This document shows positions 32,417 through 38,173 of a stretch of 43,770 nucleotides of DNA, piece by piece. The notes below the pieces were generated by a model, which saw nothing but the letters and a program-made list of their open reading frames with translations, was not told the DNA's origin and searched no databases. Numbering within the stretch: position 1 is the stretch's first letter; each line of letters begins with the position of its first letter. A program made the translations under genes and the position numbers. The stretch is from a virus, in the IMG/VR virus record IMGVR_UViG_3300047388_000325, positions 1-43,770 of that record, one strand, 5' to 3'.

Positions 32417-32631
32417 CCACATTCACAAAGGTACAGCGCGGTATCTGGAAGCTTGAAGGCGCTACGCACTACGCAGTTGTCCAACATGCGGCCGACTTCG
32501 CAGACCAACGCTGGCAAGTAGGCTGGCACGTCCGCATTCGCGACAGTCATACCGGCCTCGTGTCGCGCACTGGCGGCTGTTTCAAAACCCGCAAAGAAGC
32601 AGAAGCCAAGGCGCGCACACTCATCGACTGA
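32413..32631 (+). CDS. Small hypothetical protein
   Basis: A 72-residue protein with a GGAG site 8 bases before ATG. The strand-rich segment HYAVVQHAADFADQRWQVGWHVRIRD followed by a C-terminal helix (TRKEAEAKARTLID) suggests an AP2/dsRBD-like small fold, but this is only a pattern. Function unknown. Confidence 0.5.
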   Translation: MTTFTKVQRGIWKLEGATHYAVVQHAADFADQRWQVGWHVRIRDSHTGLVSRTGGCFKTRKEAEAKARTLID

Positions 32632-32672
32632 CGGCACGTCTGATTTCACCGCAACCCTGAAAGGCAAAGGCA

Positions 32673-32885
32673 ATGACACAAGCTCAACTCCCAGTCGGAA
32701 CCTACGTCATCGATATCAGCGATAGCGGCCGCTATGACCGCGCCGTGCATCGCGTCACTGGCCATTCGTTCGATCGTACAATCGTTGAATATGTCGGCAG
32801 CGTGCGCAATGGGCGGATCGAGTACACCCGCGACAACCGCACAGTCACTCATCGCGACACTGCAAAGCTTCGCAAATACGACTGA
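32673..32885 (+). CDS. Small hypothetical protein behind a CTGAAAGG site
   Basis: A 70-residue beta-rich protein (PVGTYVIDISDSGRYDRAVHRV). CTGAAAGG at 32657-32664 stands 8 bases before ATG, the first of nine such sites in this region. It is preceded by CCGCAAC, close to the conserved CCGCAAA. No family recognised. Confidence 0.5.
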   Translation: MTQAQLPVGTYVIDISDSGRYDRAVHRVTGHSFDRTIVEYVGSVRNGRIEYTRDNRTVTHRDTAKLRKYD

Positions 32886-32911
32886 ACCCGCAAACCTGAA
32901 AGGCAACCGCA

Positions 32912-33034
32912 ATGCGCAAAACGACCATAGGCTTCGCCGTCACCTATGAACGTAGGACGAAACGGGGCCCGCCCCGTCGCATGGTTAGGCCATGCCTGAT
33001 GATGTCCCGCAAACCTGAAAGGCCACGACAATGA
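32912..33034 (+). CDS. 40-residue basic peptide
   Basis: The gene starts 8 bases after CTGAAAGG (32896-32903), and its stop overlaps the next ATG. It is Arg/Lys/Pro-rich, and its last codons read through the next gene's CCCGCAAACCTGAAAGG element. The shared leader argues for translation; the composition is unusual, so confidence is moderate. Confidence 0.4.
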   Translation: MRKTTIGFAVTYERRTKRGPPRRMVRPCLMMSRKPERPRQ

Positions 33035-33258
33035 AGCTCTTTGATCAACCCCTGACCGTCACTCTCACAACGGCGCAATGGCTGGACGTGCAAGTGGCAC
33101 TGTCCGACGCATGGTCGCACAATGAGAGCCACGGTTTCCCGCATATCGCGCACGAGAATATCGCGCTGAAACGCTTGCTCGCAGCACAGACGCGCACGGC
33201 CATCGATGCGGCCGCAAATGAAATTGACGACCTGCGCGCAGCACGACGCGCGGCATAG
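33031..33258 (+). CDS. Small helical protein
   Basis: A 75-residue protein with CTGAAAGG at 33015-33022, 8 bases upstream. It begins with two strands (FDQPLTVTLTTAQW) and continues as a long helix ending AANEIDDLRAARRAA. Function unknown. Confidence 0.5.
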   Translation: MKLFDQPLTVTLTTAQWLDVQVALSDAWSHNESHGFPHIAHENIALKRLLAAQTRTAIDAAANEIDDLRAARRAA

Positions 33259-33267
33259 TTCACAATC

Positions 33268-33303
33268 GGGCACGCCGCAAACGTGCCCATGACCCCTGAA
33301 AGG
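33268..33303 (+). promoter_or_regulatory. CCGCAAA-loop hairpin plus CTGAAAGG site
   Basis: GGGCACG (33268-33274), loop CCGCAAA (33275-33281), CGTGCCC (33282-33288): a perfect 7-bp stem. CTGAAAGG at 33296-33303 follows, 7 bases before the start at 33311. Confidence 0.6.
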
Positions 33304-33310
33304 CAAGACC

Positions 33311-33511
33311 ATGATCACGCCTACGACATACGACAAGCGGCAATGGGCCGTTCTGGCGAAGGAAGCGTTCCGCCGTCACTGCTACTCGATTGCACTGCTC
33401 TTCAGCGCGATGGCCAAACTGCCAGCTGGCACGTCAATTGACGTCCGCCGGTATGACGAGCTGCAAAACATTTATCGCCATTGGTTAGTATTTGGCGAAC
33501 TGGGAGGTTGA
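33311..33511 (+). CDS. Small hypothetical protein
   Basis: A 66-residue helical protein (DKRQWAVLAKEAFRRHCYSIALLFSAMAKL) behind the hairpin/CTGAAAGG leader. No family recognised. It is followed by a 120-base spacer with three hairpins. Confidence 0.5.
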   Translation: MITPTTYDKRQWAVLAKEAFRRHCYSIALLFSAMAKLPAGTSIDVRRYDELQNIYRHWLVFGELGG

Positions 33512-33514
33512 TGA

Positions 33515-33550
33515 CACTAAGGGCCATGCCATGCGCATGGCCTCATAGTG
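33515..33550 (+). repeat. Long hairpin in the 33.5-kb spacer
   Basis: GGCCATGC (33522-33529) pairs perfectly with GCATGGCC (33535-33542) around CATGC. Outside a small internal loop, CACTA (33515-33519) pairs with TAGTG (33546-33550). It directly follows a stop codon and could stabilise the 3' end of the upstream message. Confidence 0.4.
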
Positions 33551-33564
33551 GCACCATGCCGCTA

Positions 33565-33623
33565 GATGTTGCCGCAAACAGCATCGCACGCGCCGCCGCA
33601 AACGGCGCTTCAGCCCTGAAAGG
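33565..33623 (+). promoter_or_regulatory. Two consecutive CCGCAAA-loop hairpins plus CTGAAAGG site
   Basis: GATGTTG-CCGCAAA-CAGCATC (33565-33585, one G-T wobble) and GCGCCG-CCGCAAA-CGGCGC (33590-33608) lie in tandem. CTGAAAGG follows at 33616-33623, 8 bases before the Gp88-like gene. Confidence 0.6.
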
Positions 33624-33631
33624 TTATCCCT

Positions 33632-34423
33632 ATGTCAATCATCTATGATCTATCCAAGCTTGCGCCCGATACGCGCGAGTTGATCGAACGCAGCTCTAAA
33701 TTCCGCAAATGGTTCTCGCAAAAGCCTGACGCGATGCTGCGTCTGGATGGGAGCACAAAGGTAGTGAAGGGCAACAAGTATGGGTTCAAGACTGCCATTC
33801 TGTACCTTGCGCCAGCGTCAATATCCGGAAGCAACATCTGCCCTATGGCATTGCTGGCCAGCTGCGCGGACGCGTGCCTCAATACCGCAGGACGCGGTGC
33901 AATGACTGGCATCCAGATATCGCGACTGCGTAAGACACTCTTTTGGCTTCAGTTCCGCGATGAGGCTATTGCCATGATCAAAGCCGAAATCGCGATGTTC
34001 GAGGCGCGCGCGGTAAAGCAGGGTTGGACGTTGCTCGTTCGCTTGAACGGGACGTCCGACTTGCGCTGGGAAAACTATGGCATCGTGCAAGCTTTCCCGC
34101 GCGTTCAATTCTACGACTACACAAAGCTTGCCAACCGCAAAAACGTGCCCGCGAATTACGATCTCACGTTTAGCTATTCGGGGGTCGCTGCTTATCAGTC
34201 GCAAGTCGCGATTGCGCTGGCGAACGGCATGCGCATGGCCGTTGTGTACGGCAAGCGACGCACGGTTGAAACCATCCTCGCGAATGGCGATGGGTTCATG
34301 GGCCTCGATCTAGTCGACGGTGACGATACCGATATTCGCCACCTTGACCCCATGGGCGCGGCTGTCGCGCTGTATGCCAAAGGGCGCGCCAAGCAAGATC
34401 ACTCAGGCTTTGTTGTTCACTAG
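33632..34423 (+). CDS. Gp88-like phage protein
   Basis: A 263-residue protein. NKYGFKTAILYLAPASISGSNICPMALLASCADACLNTAGRG (about residues 48-90), then LLVRLNGTSDLRWENY, FYDYTKLANR and NYDLTFSYSG match the Gene product 88 (Gp88) family, found in many phages and plasmids. The cysteine cluster near residue 70-83 could bind metal. Biochemical role is not established. It is the largest gene in the cassette region and has two tandem hairpins in its leader. Confidence 0.7.
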   Translation: MSIIYDLSKLAPDTRELIERSSKFRKWFSQKPDAMLRLDGSTKVVKGNKYGFKTAILYLAPASISGSNICPMALLASCADACLNTAGRGAMTGIQISRLRKTLFWLQFRDEAIAMIKAEIAMFEARAVKQGWTLLVRLNGTSDLRWENYGIVQAFPRVQFYDYTKLANRKNVPANYDLTFSYSGVAAYQSQVAIALANGMRMAVVYGKRRTVETILANGDGFMGLDLVDGDDTDIRHLDPMGAAVALYAKGRAKQDHSGFVVH

Positions 34424-34429
34424 CAACGA

Positions 34430-34481
34430 TGCGGCACGCCGCAAACGTGCCGCACGTTTCATATCAACTCTACTCGAAAGG
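34430..34481 (+). promoter_or_regulatory. CCGCAAA-loop hairpin plus TCGAAAGG site
   Basis: TGCGGCACG (34430-34438), loop CCGCAAA (34439-34445), CGTGCCGCA (34446-34454): a perfect 9-bp stem. TCGAAAGG at 34474-34481 lies 7 bases before the GTG start at 34489. Confidence 0.6.
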
Positions 34482-34488
34482 GACACCA

Positions 34489-34677
34489 GTGACTGAAATC
34501 ATCCTGGCCGACATGGGCGAGTGGCTCGATTTCGTCCGCGAGAATATCGACGCCATCCGCGATGCATACGGCTCTGTCTCGAATGCCTACCAGCACGCGG
34601 TGCAAGGCGGATTGATGCTCGGGGGCGGCGCCGCGCCGTTGTTCGTCATCCGGTTTGCAGAGGAGAAGGCACCATGA
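34489..34677 (+). CDS. Small hypothetical protein with GTG start
   Basis: A 62-residue protein; the GTG is chosen because it lies 7 bases after TCGAAAGG. The N-terminal helix (EWLDFVRENIDAIRDAYG) is followed by a Gly-rich turn (GGLMLGGGAAPL). It overlaps the next gene by ATGA. Function unknown. Confidence 0.45.
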   Translation: MTEIILADMGEWLDFVRENIDAIRDAYGSVSNAYQHAVQGGLMLGGGAAPLFVIRFAEEKAP

Positions 34678-34841
34678 CCACGCGCCGTTGCGTCTACTCG
34701 CGCTTTGCCTCGCGCATGCTGGCGCGAATGGGTCTGGACTACATGCGAATGATGGGCGATTTCGACAACAGCGACCGCCCTCGCATCCAACGCATAGACG
34801 GCGTTTGGTGCGTCACAACGCTGCGTCTGTTTGCAAACTAG
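34674..34841 (+). CDS. Small basic protein
   Basis: A 55-residue basic protein in an ATGA overlap with the preceding gene; it ends just before a GGAGG site for the next gene. No family recognised. Confidence 0.45.
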   Translation: MTTRRCVYSRFASRMLARMGLDYMRMMGDFDNSDRPRIQRIDGVWCVTTLRLFAN

Positions 34842-34853
34842 GAGGACACCGCA

Positions 34854-35060
34854 ATGAACATCGACCGCACACTGGCCGCGCTCGCGCGCCAGATGAACTA
34901 CCTAGCCCAAGCCGCCATGGGCGACCTATCGAAAGATGAGGCCGAGCTATTCCACACGGCTTGCGACAACATCAATCAACTGATGGAACTGATCGACCGC
35001 CGCGAGAATGGGCCACCTGACCCGCCAGGATGGGAAGGCGGCTTTGCGGAAAATCACTGA
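34854..35060 (+). CDS. Small helical protein
   Basis: A 68-residue protein with a classical AGGAGG site. Mostly helical (LAALARQMNYLAQAAMGDLSKDEAELFHTACDNI) with a Pro-rich tail. Its stop overlaps the next start (TGATG). Function unknown. Confidence 0.45.
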   Translation: MNIDRTLAALARQMNYLAQAAMGDLSKDEAELFHTACDNINQLMELIDRRENGPPDPPGWEGGFAENH

Positions 35061-35164
35061 TGAATCGCAACCAAAGAGCCGAGTTCGCCGTACTGGCGCT
35101 GCTTTACTTGGGTGAGAGCGTGATCGTGCTCGGCATCGCGCTCGCGCTCTTGGCCTTGTGGTAG
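35060..35164 (+). CDS. 34-residue single-span membrane peptide
   Basis: It starts at ATG 35060, overlapping the upstream stop. Residues 9-34 (FAVLALLYLGESVIVLGIALALLALW) form one membrane helix. Translational coupling supports it. Function unknown. Confidence 0.4.
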   Translation: MNRNQRAEFAVLALLYLGESVIVLGIALALLALW

Positions 35165-35186
35165 CGGCCACGCTAAGTAATATAAT
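35156..35186 (+). promoter_or_regulatory. Possible promoter before the oxygenase gene
   Basis: TATAAT at 35181-35186 is a perfect -10; TTGTGG at 35156-35161 is a weak -35 at 19 bases. The gene begins 29 bases further on. Confidence 0.3.
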
Positions 35187-35215
35187 TCGACACTTCGTGA
35201 ACTCGAGGGCAAGCC

Positions 35216-35914
35216 GTGACGACAACGATTGACGCGCCTGACGCGCCAGCAGCGGAGCATAAGCGGATTGTCCGCATGCTGGCGCCAGGTGTTACCGTCA
35301 TTGACGGGCTACTCGACCAGCAGCAGCAGGCATCTGTGCAGAACTATCTGCGCCACAGCCGATGGACATTTGGCTGGAAGTCTTCGCCAAAAACCGACAC
35401 CTATGCATTCTGGCATATGCACTTCGCCGGCCACCGCAGTGGTGCGAACGACAAGCCCTACGAATGTGCCGGCGAGCTGGAAAAGACCTCGCCGGTTTTA
35501 TTCCGGTTCTGGCAATGGCTGCGGCGCATGGAATTCTACCACGGCCACGAGCTGCTGCGCTGCTACGCGAACGGGTCCTGCTTTGGCGGGGAGGGCACAA
35601 TTCACACTGATGCCAAGGCTGACGGGCACTTCACGGCGATTTACTACCCGCATCAAGCATGGGACCCGAATTGGGGCGGCGAAACTGTGATCTTTAATGA
35701 TGCCCGCGACGACATCATCGCGACCATCTATCCGCGCCCCAATCGGCTATTGGTTTTTCCTGGCAACATGCCCCATGTTGCGCGCGGCGTGAGCCGGACG
35801 TGTCCGGAACTGCGGATTACATTGATGTTCAAAACTCGGATCGCCAAACATGATCGAGTCGGAGCTGACACAGTTCCTGATCGTGCAAGCGAAGGCGGAC
35901 CAGACGCGCCATAG
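35216..35914 (+). CDS. 2-oxoglutarate/Fe(II)-dependent dioxygenase
   Basis: A 232-residue protein starting with GTG after GAGGG. The iron-binding facial triad is visible as HTD (His130, Asp132) and His187 in FPGNMPHVARG. Arg200 in PELRITLMF is a candidate 2-oxoglutarate anchor. Strands around GHFTAIYYPHQAW and GGETVIFND complete the double-stranded beta-helix. The family oxidises proteins, nucleic acids or small molecules; the substrate here is unknown. It overlaps the next gene by 65 bases. Confidence 0.8.
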   Translation: MTTTIDAPDAPAAEHKRIVRMLAPGVTVIDGLLDQQQQASVQNYLRHSRWTFGWKSSPKTDTYAFWHMHFAGHRSGANDKPYECAGELEKTSPVLFRFWQWLRRMEFYHGHELLRCYANGSCFGGEGTIHTDAKADGHFTAIYYPHQAWDPNWGGETVIFNDARDDIIATIYPRPNRLLVFPGNMPHVARGVSRTCPELRITLMFKTRIAKHDRVGADTVPDRASEGGPDAP

Positions 35915-36341
35915 CGGGCGTAGTTTGTTTGACCATCTCGTGGGCACGCATGACTTATTACAGGCATGGGGCAACAGCGAAGATGTTTGTAATGCTGGAC
36001 TATTCCACAGCATCTACGGCACGCGGCGGTTCCGGCATCAGTCCTGGCCGCTAACGGATCGCGCTACAATCCAGAAGCTGATCGGCCACCAAGCTGAATA
36101 TCCGGCATTTCTGTTCTGCACGACTGACCGGCCAAGATCTCTTTTCGAGGAAATAAAATCTCCAGCCGAGTGGCTTGTGGTGGCAGAGGACCAGCCAGTG
36201 CGGCGCATCCTGCGCGAGATCGAGGCGGCCAACCTGCTCGAGCAGGGCAGCAAGGGGCGGTGGCTTGCCAAGCTGCGCGCCAGCGATATCAGCGACGCGG
36301 CTAAGGCGGCGATCGACGCGCACGCGGCTGCCCTTCGTTGA
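35850..36341 (+). CDS. HD-like protein (DUF6817-type)
   Basis: A 163-residue protein. RHSGRSLFDHLVGTHDLLQAWGNSEDVCNAGLFHSIYGT has the His spacing of HD-superfamily metal proteins, with HS in place of the usual HD in FHSIYG, and resembles the family I know as DUF6817. Some HD proteins are di-iron oxygenases. The 65-base overlap with the 2OG oxygenase suggests a linked function. The C-terminal half is helical and charged. Confidence 0.55.
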   Translation: MIESELTQFLIVQAKADQTRHSGRSLFDHLVGTHDLLQAWGNSEDVCNAGLFHSIYGTRRFRHQSWPLTDRATIQKLIGHQAEYPAFLFCTTDRPRSLFEEIKSPAEWLVVAEDQPVRRILREIEAANLLEQGSKGRWLAKLRASDISDAAKAAIDAHAAALR

Positions 36342-36348
36342 AACGGTA

Positions 36349-36445
36349 GGGGCGCAGCCGACGCGGCGAAAATTCCGGCTGCGCCCCATGCGTCCCGTGC
36401 GAGGACGCTCCCTTTGTGCGGATGCTGTAGAGGGGGTCCCGCACA
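36349..36445 (+). other. Three consecutive hairpins after the HD-like gene
   Basis: GGGGCGCAGCCG/CGGCTGCGCCCC (36349-36387, perfect 12 bp, 15-base loop), GCGTCC/GGACGC (36390-36408) and TGTGCGG/CCGCACA (36415-36445) follow each other within 100 bases. None ends in a T-run. It could be a small RNA, an RNA-stability element or a rho-dependent pause region. Confidence 0.4.
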
Positions 36446-36471
36446 AACTGCGGTCCACATAATGCACCTTT

Positions 36472-36484
36472 CTACACAATGTGG
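36472..36484. promoter_or_regulatory. Operator-like site CTACA-CAA-TGTGG
   Basis: One mismatch from the CTACA-N3-TGTAG palindrome, in the spacer before the gene at 36538. Its promoter is not clear. Confidence 0.4.
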
Positions 36485-36495
36485 CAAGACCCAAC

Positions 36496-36529
36496 CGCGC
36501 CCGCCGCAAACGGGCGCGCAACCGAAAGG
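36496..36529 (+). promoter_or_regulatory. CCGCAAA-loop hairpin plus CCGAAAGG site
   Basis: CGCGCCCG (36496-36503), loop CCGCAAA (36504-36510), CGGGCGCG (36511-36518): a perfect 8-bp stem. CCGAAAGG at 36522-36529 is 8 bases before ATG 36538. Confidence 0.6.
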
Positions 36530-36537
36530 AATCGAGC

Positions 36538-36741
36538 ATGCGAATACCATCGTTGATTGCTATCGCCGCCATCGCGGCTGGCATCATAGGTCTCGTTCAC
36601 GGCATGGTTATGGGCCTCAACAGGCCGCCCACCGCCGTCGCAACGTCTGGCGAAAAAACCCCGCAGCAGCGCATTGACGAGGTCTTTGATGAGCTGGGCT
36701 TTCAGCGGTTGCCGTTGCCGCCAGGGGTGCCGCGGCGGTAA
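36538..36741 (+). CDS. Small protein with N-terminal membrane anchor
   Basis: A 67-residue protein whose residues 5-25 (SLIAIAAIAAGIIGLVHGMVM) form a signal anchor. The rest is polar with a Pro-rich end. The start is fixed by the CCGAAAGG site. Function unknown. Confidence 0.5.
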   Translation: MRIPSLIAIAAIAAGIIGLVHGMVMGLNRPPTAVATSGEKTPQQRIDEVFDELGFQRLPLPPGVPRR

Positions 36742-36781
36742 CATAGCGTAGACTGACACGCAAAACCGAAAGGACTGACTA

Positions 36782-37105
36782 ATGGCCGTAATCGAAGCGA
36801 CTGAGACAATTCTGCGCGAGATACAGCGTCAGCTAAAGGATGCGCTCGACGGCGCACAACGCGACCGCGAATTGGCGCACCGTGCCGTAACGCGGATTGA
36901 CCGCTTTGAGGCACGGTTTGACAGCATCGCCGCCGATATTCGGACCCAGATGGCTGGCGTTGCTGCCGACATGGCGAACATTCGCTCTGACATCGCGGCT
37001 ATCGATATCAAGCTGGCCGCGTTGCCGGTGATCGAGCAGGCAATTCGACAACTCGACGAAAGGATATCCCGTGACTTGGATGCCGGTGGCTTGGGTATCC
37101 CATGA
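36782..37105 (+). CDS. Coiled-coil protein
   Basis: A 107-residue protein, helical from end to end, with heptads at about 5-30 and 60-98 (IRSDIAAIDIKLAALPVIEQAIRQLDERI). CCGAAAGG at 36766-36773 is 8 bases upstream. It overlaps the next coiled-coil gene by ATGA; the two may form a complex with the membrane protein that follows. Confidence 0.5.
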   Translation: MAVIEATETILREIQRQLKDALDGAQRDRELAHRAVTRIDRFEARFDSIAADIRTQMAGVAADMANIRSDIAAIDIKLAALPVIEQAIRQLDERISRDLDAGGLGIP

Positions 37106-37329
37106 CTGAAATCACCCTGGAATTCATCGCCAAGCAGTTGGAGCGCGTGATCTCCGAGCAAGGCGCATTACGCGATGAGATGCTAGTGCTCGGCGCGCGC
37201 ATGACCAAGGTCGAGGCCGGCGTGGCCGTGATCGCGGCCGAGGTCCACGCGCTCGCAAACCAGCTTGCGCGCATCGGTCTCCGTGTCGAGATGTTGGAGG
37301 ACCGCATGGACAAGCTGGAGGAGGCTTAA
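37102..37329 (+). CDS. Coiled-coil protein
   Basis: A 75-residue helical protein with a long heptad pattern (VIAAEVHALANQLARIGLRVEMLEDRMDKLEEA). ATGA overlap upstream and no gap to the following membrane protein suggest coordinated synthesis. Similar in character to the coiled-coil gene at the contig join. Function unknown. Confidence 0.5.
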   Translation: MTEITLEFIAKQLERVISEQGALRDEMLVLGARMTKVEAGVAVIAAEVHALANQLARIGLRVEMLEDRMDKLEEA

Positions 37330-37476
37330 ATGAAAAAGCTGCTGGGCTGGCTGCTGATGATCATCCTGCTGATCGTGTGTTTGCCGTTCTACTACTGGAT
37401 GTGGCCGGCGGCGCTGGCGATTGCGATATTCTTCGCGTTCATGTTCGCCCTCCAACTTATCAAAGGCGAATTATAA
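37330..37476 (+). CDS. 48-residue two-helix membrane protein
   Basis: It starts directly after the previous TAA. Two hydrophobic helices, about residues 4-20 and 23-43, are separated by a WMWP turn; the ends are Lys-rich. A holin or membrane anchor for the preceding coiled-coil proteins is possible. No endolysin lies beside it. Confidence 0.45.
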   Translation: MKKLLGWLLMIILLIVCLPFYYWMWPAALAIAIFFAFMFALQLIKGEL

Positions 37477-37483
37477 AAAAGGT

Positions 37484-37542
37484 GGGGCGGCCCCCGCAAA
37501 GGACCGCCCCGCGTCAATGCCAGCGCATCTGAGCCCGAAAGG
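37484..37542 (+). promoter_or_regulatory. CCGCAAA-loop hairpin plus CCGAAAGG site
   Basis: GGGGCGGCCC (37484-37493), loop CCGCAAA (37494-37500), GGACCGCCCC (37501-37510), with one C/A mismatch in the stem. CCGAAAGG is at 37535-37542, 23 bases before ATG 37566. A closer GAGG (37555-37558) probably serves as ribosome site here. Confidence 0.55.
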
Positions 37543-37565
37543 CTTAACAACCCAGAGGCAACACA

Positions 37566-37781
37566 ATGACGACCAGGAAGTCTAGCATGCAAATCCGCGC
37601 ATTGGAACTGATGCGCAAGGGATTGATCACCCACGCCGAAGCCGCCGCGCAGATCGATACCTCACGCCAAGCCATCCGCCAGATGGCCACGCGGGCCGGC
37701 ATCGATGCGATCATGACGCGCTATCGTCACATCCAGCGGCTGTTCCATAAGGCAATGGCCGACAAAAAAGAGGCCGGCTAG
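37566..37781 (+). CDS. HTH DNA-binding protein
   Basis: A 71-residue protein. RALELMRKGLITHAEAAAQIDTSRQAIRQMATRAGID is a clear helix-turn-helix of the resolvase/MarR-like short type. It lies just before two operators and the recombination operon promoter, so it may regulate that operon. Target not known. Confidence 0.55.
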   Translation: MTTRKSSMQIRALELMRKGLITHAEAAAQIDTSRQAIRQMATRAGIDAIMTRYRHIQRLFHKAMADKKEAG

Positions 37782-37820
37782 CTACAAATTGTAGTTGCCC
37801 AGTCTGTCTACAACATGTAG
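37782..37820. promoter_or_regulatory. Double operator before the recombination operon
   Basis: Two perfect palindromes, CTACAAATTGTAG (37782-37794) and CTACAACATGTAG (37808-37820), with centres 26 bases apart. The second overlaps the -10 of the promoter at 37795-37823. Confidence 0.65.
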
Positions 37821-37823
37821 AAA
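37795..37823 (+). promoter_or_regulatory. Promoter of the recombination operon
   Basis: TTGCCC (37795-37800), a 17-base spacer and TAGAAA (37818-37823). The -10 and spacer overlap the operator at 37808-37820, as at the Cro-like gene. The first gene starts at 37859 behind AGGAGA. Confidence 0.5.
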
Positions 37824-37858
37824 TATTCTCTTGGTCCCCTCACCAGGAGAATGTCCCT

Positions 37859-38173
37859 ATGACCTTGCTGGAGCAGCTGCAGGCCTCCGCCGAAAAAGTC
37901 ACCGCTGAAAAGCTGGAAGCCGTCGAGAGCGAACAATTCGAGTTCGCCTCTACCGACGGCGACGAGGGCACCGTCGTCAGCTTGGCGGCCGGCGTTGATG
38001 ACGACCTCGTTCCGATCGTCACACTGTGCCTTGAGCCTGGCATCGGCAAGCAGACTCGCTTTCTCGACATGCATCCAGCCGGCGCGCGCGCGCTGTGCGC
38101 TCGCATTCTCGCATTCACCGCAAAAATCGAGGAGATCACAAATGTTAAGCCCAACCCAACTGGCAGCCCGTGA
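37859..38173 (+). CDS. Small protein preceding the exonuclease
   Basis: A 104-residue acidic protein with an AGGAGA site. It has a helical N-terminus (LLEQLQASAEKVTAEKLEAV), a beta-rich middle and a C-terminal helix. It overlaps the exonuclease start by 32 bases. An accessory role in recombination is inferred from position only. Confidence 0.5.
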   Translation: MTLLEQLQASAEKVTAEKLEAVESEQFEFASTDGDEGTVVSLAAGVDDDLVPIVTLCLEPGIGKQTRFLDMHPAGARALCARILAFTAKIEEITNVKPNPTGSP

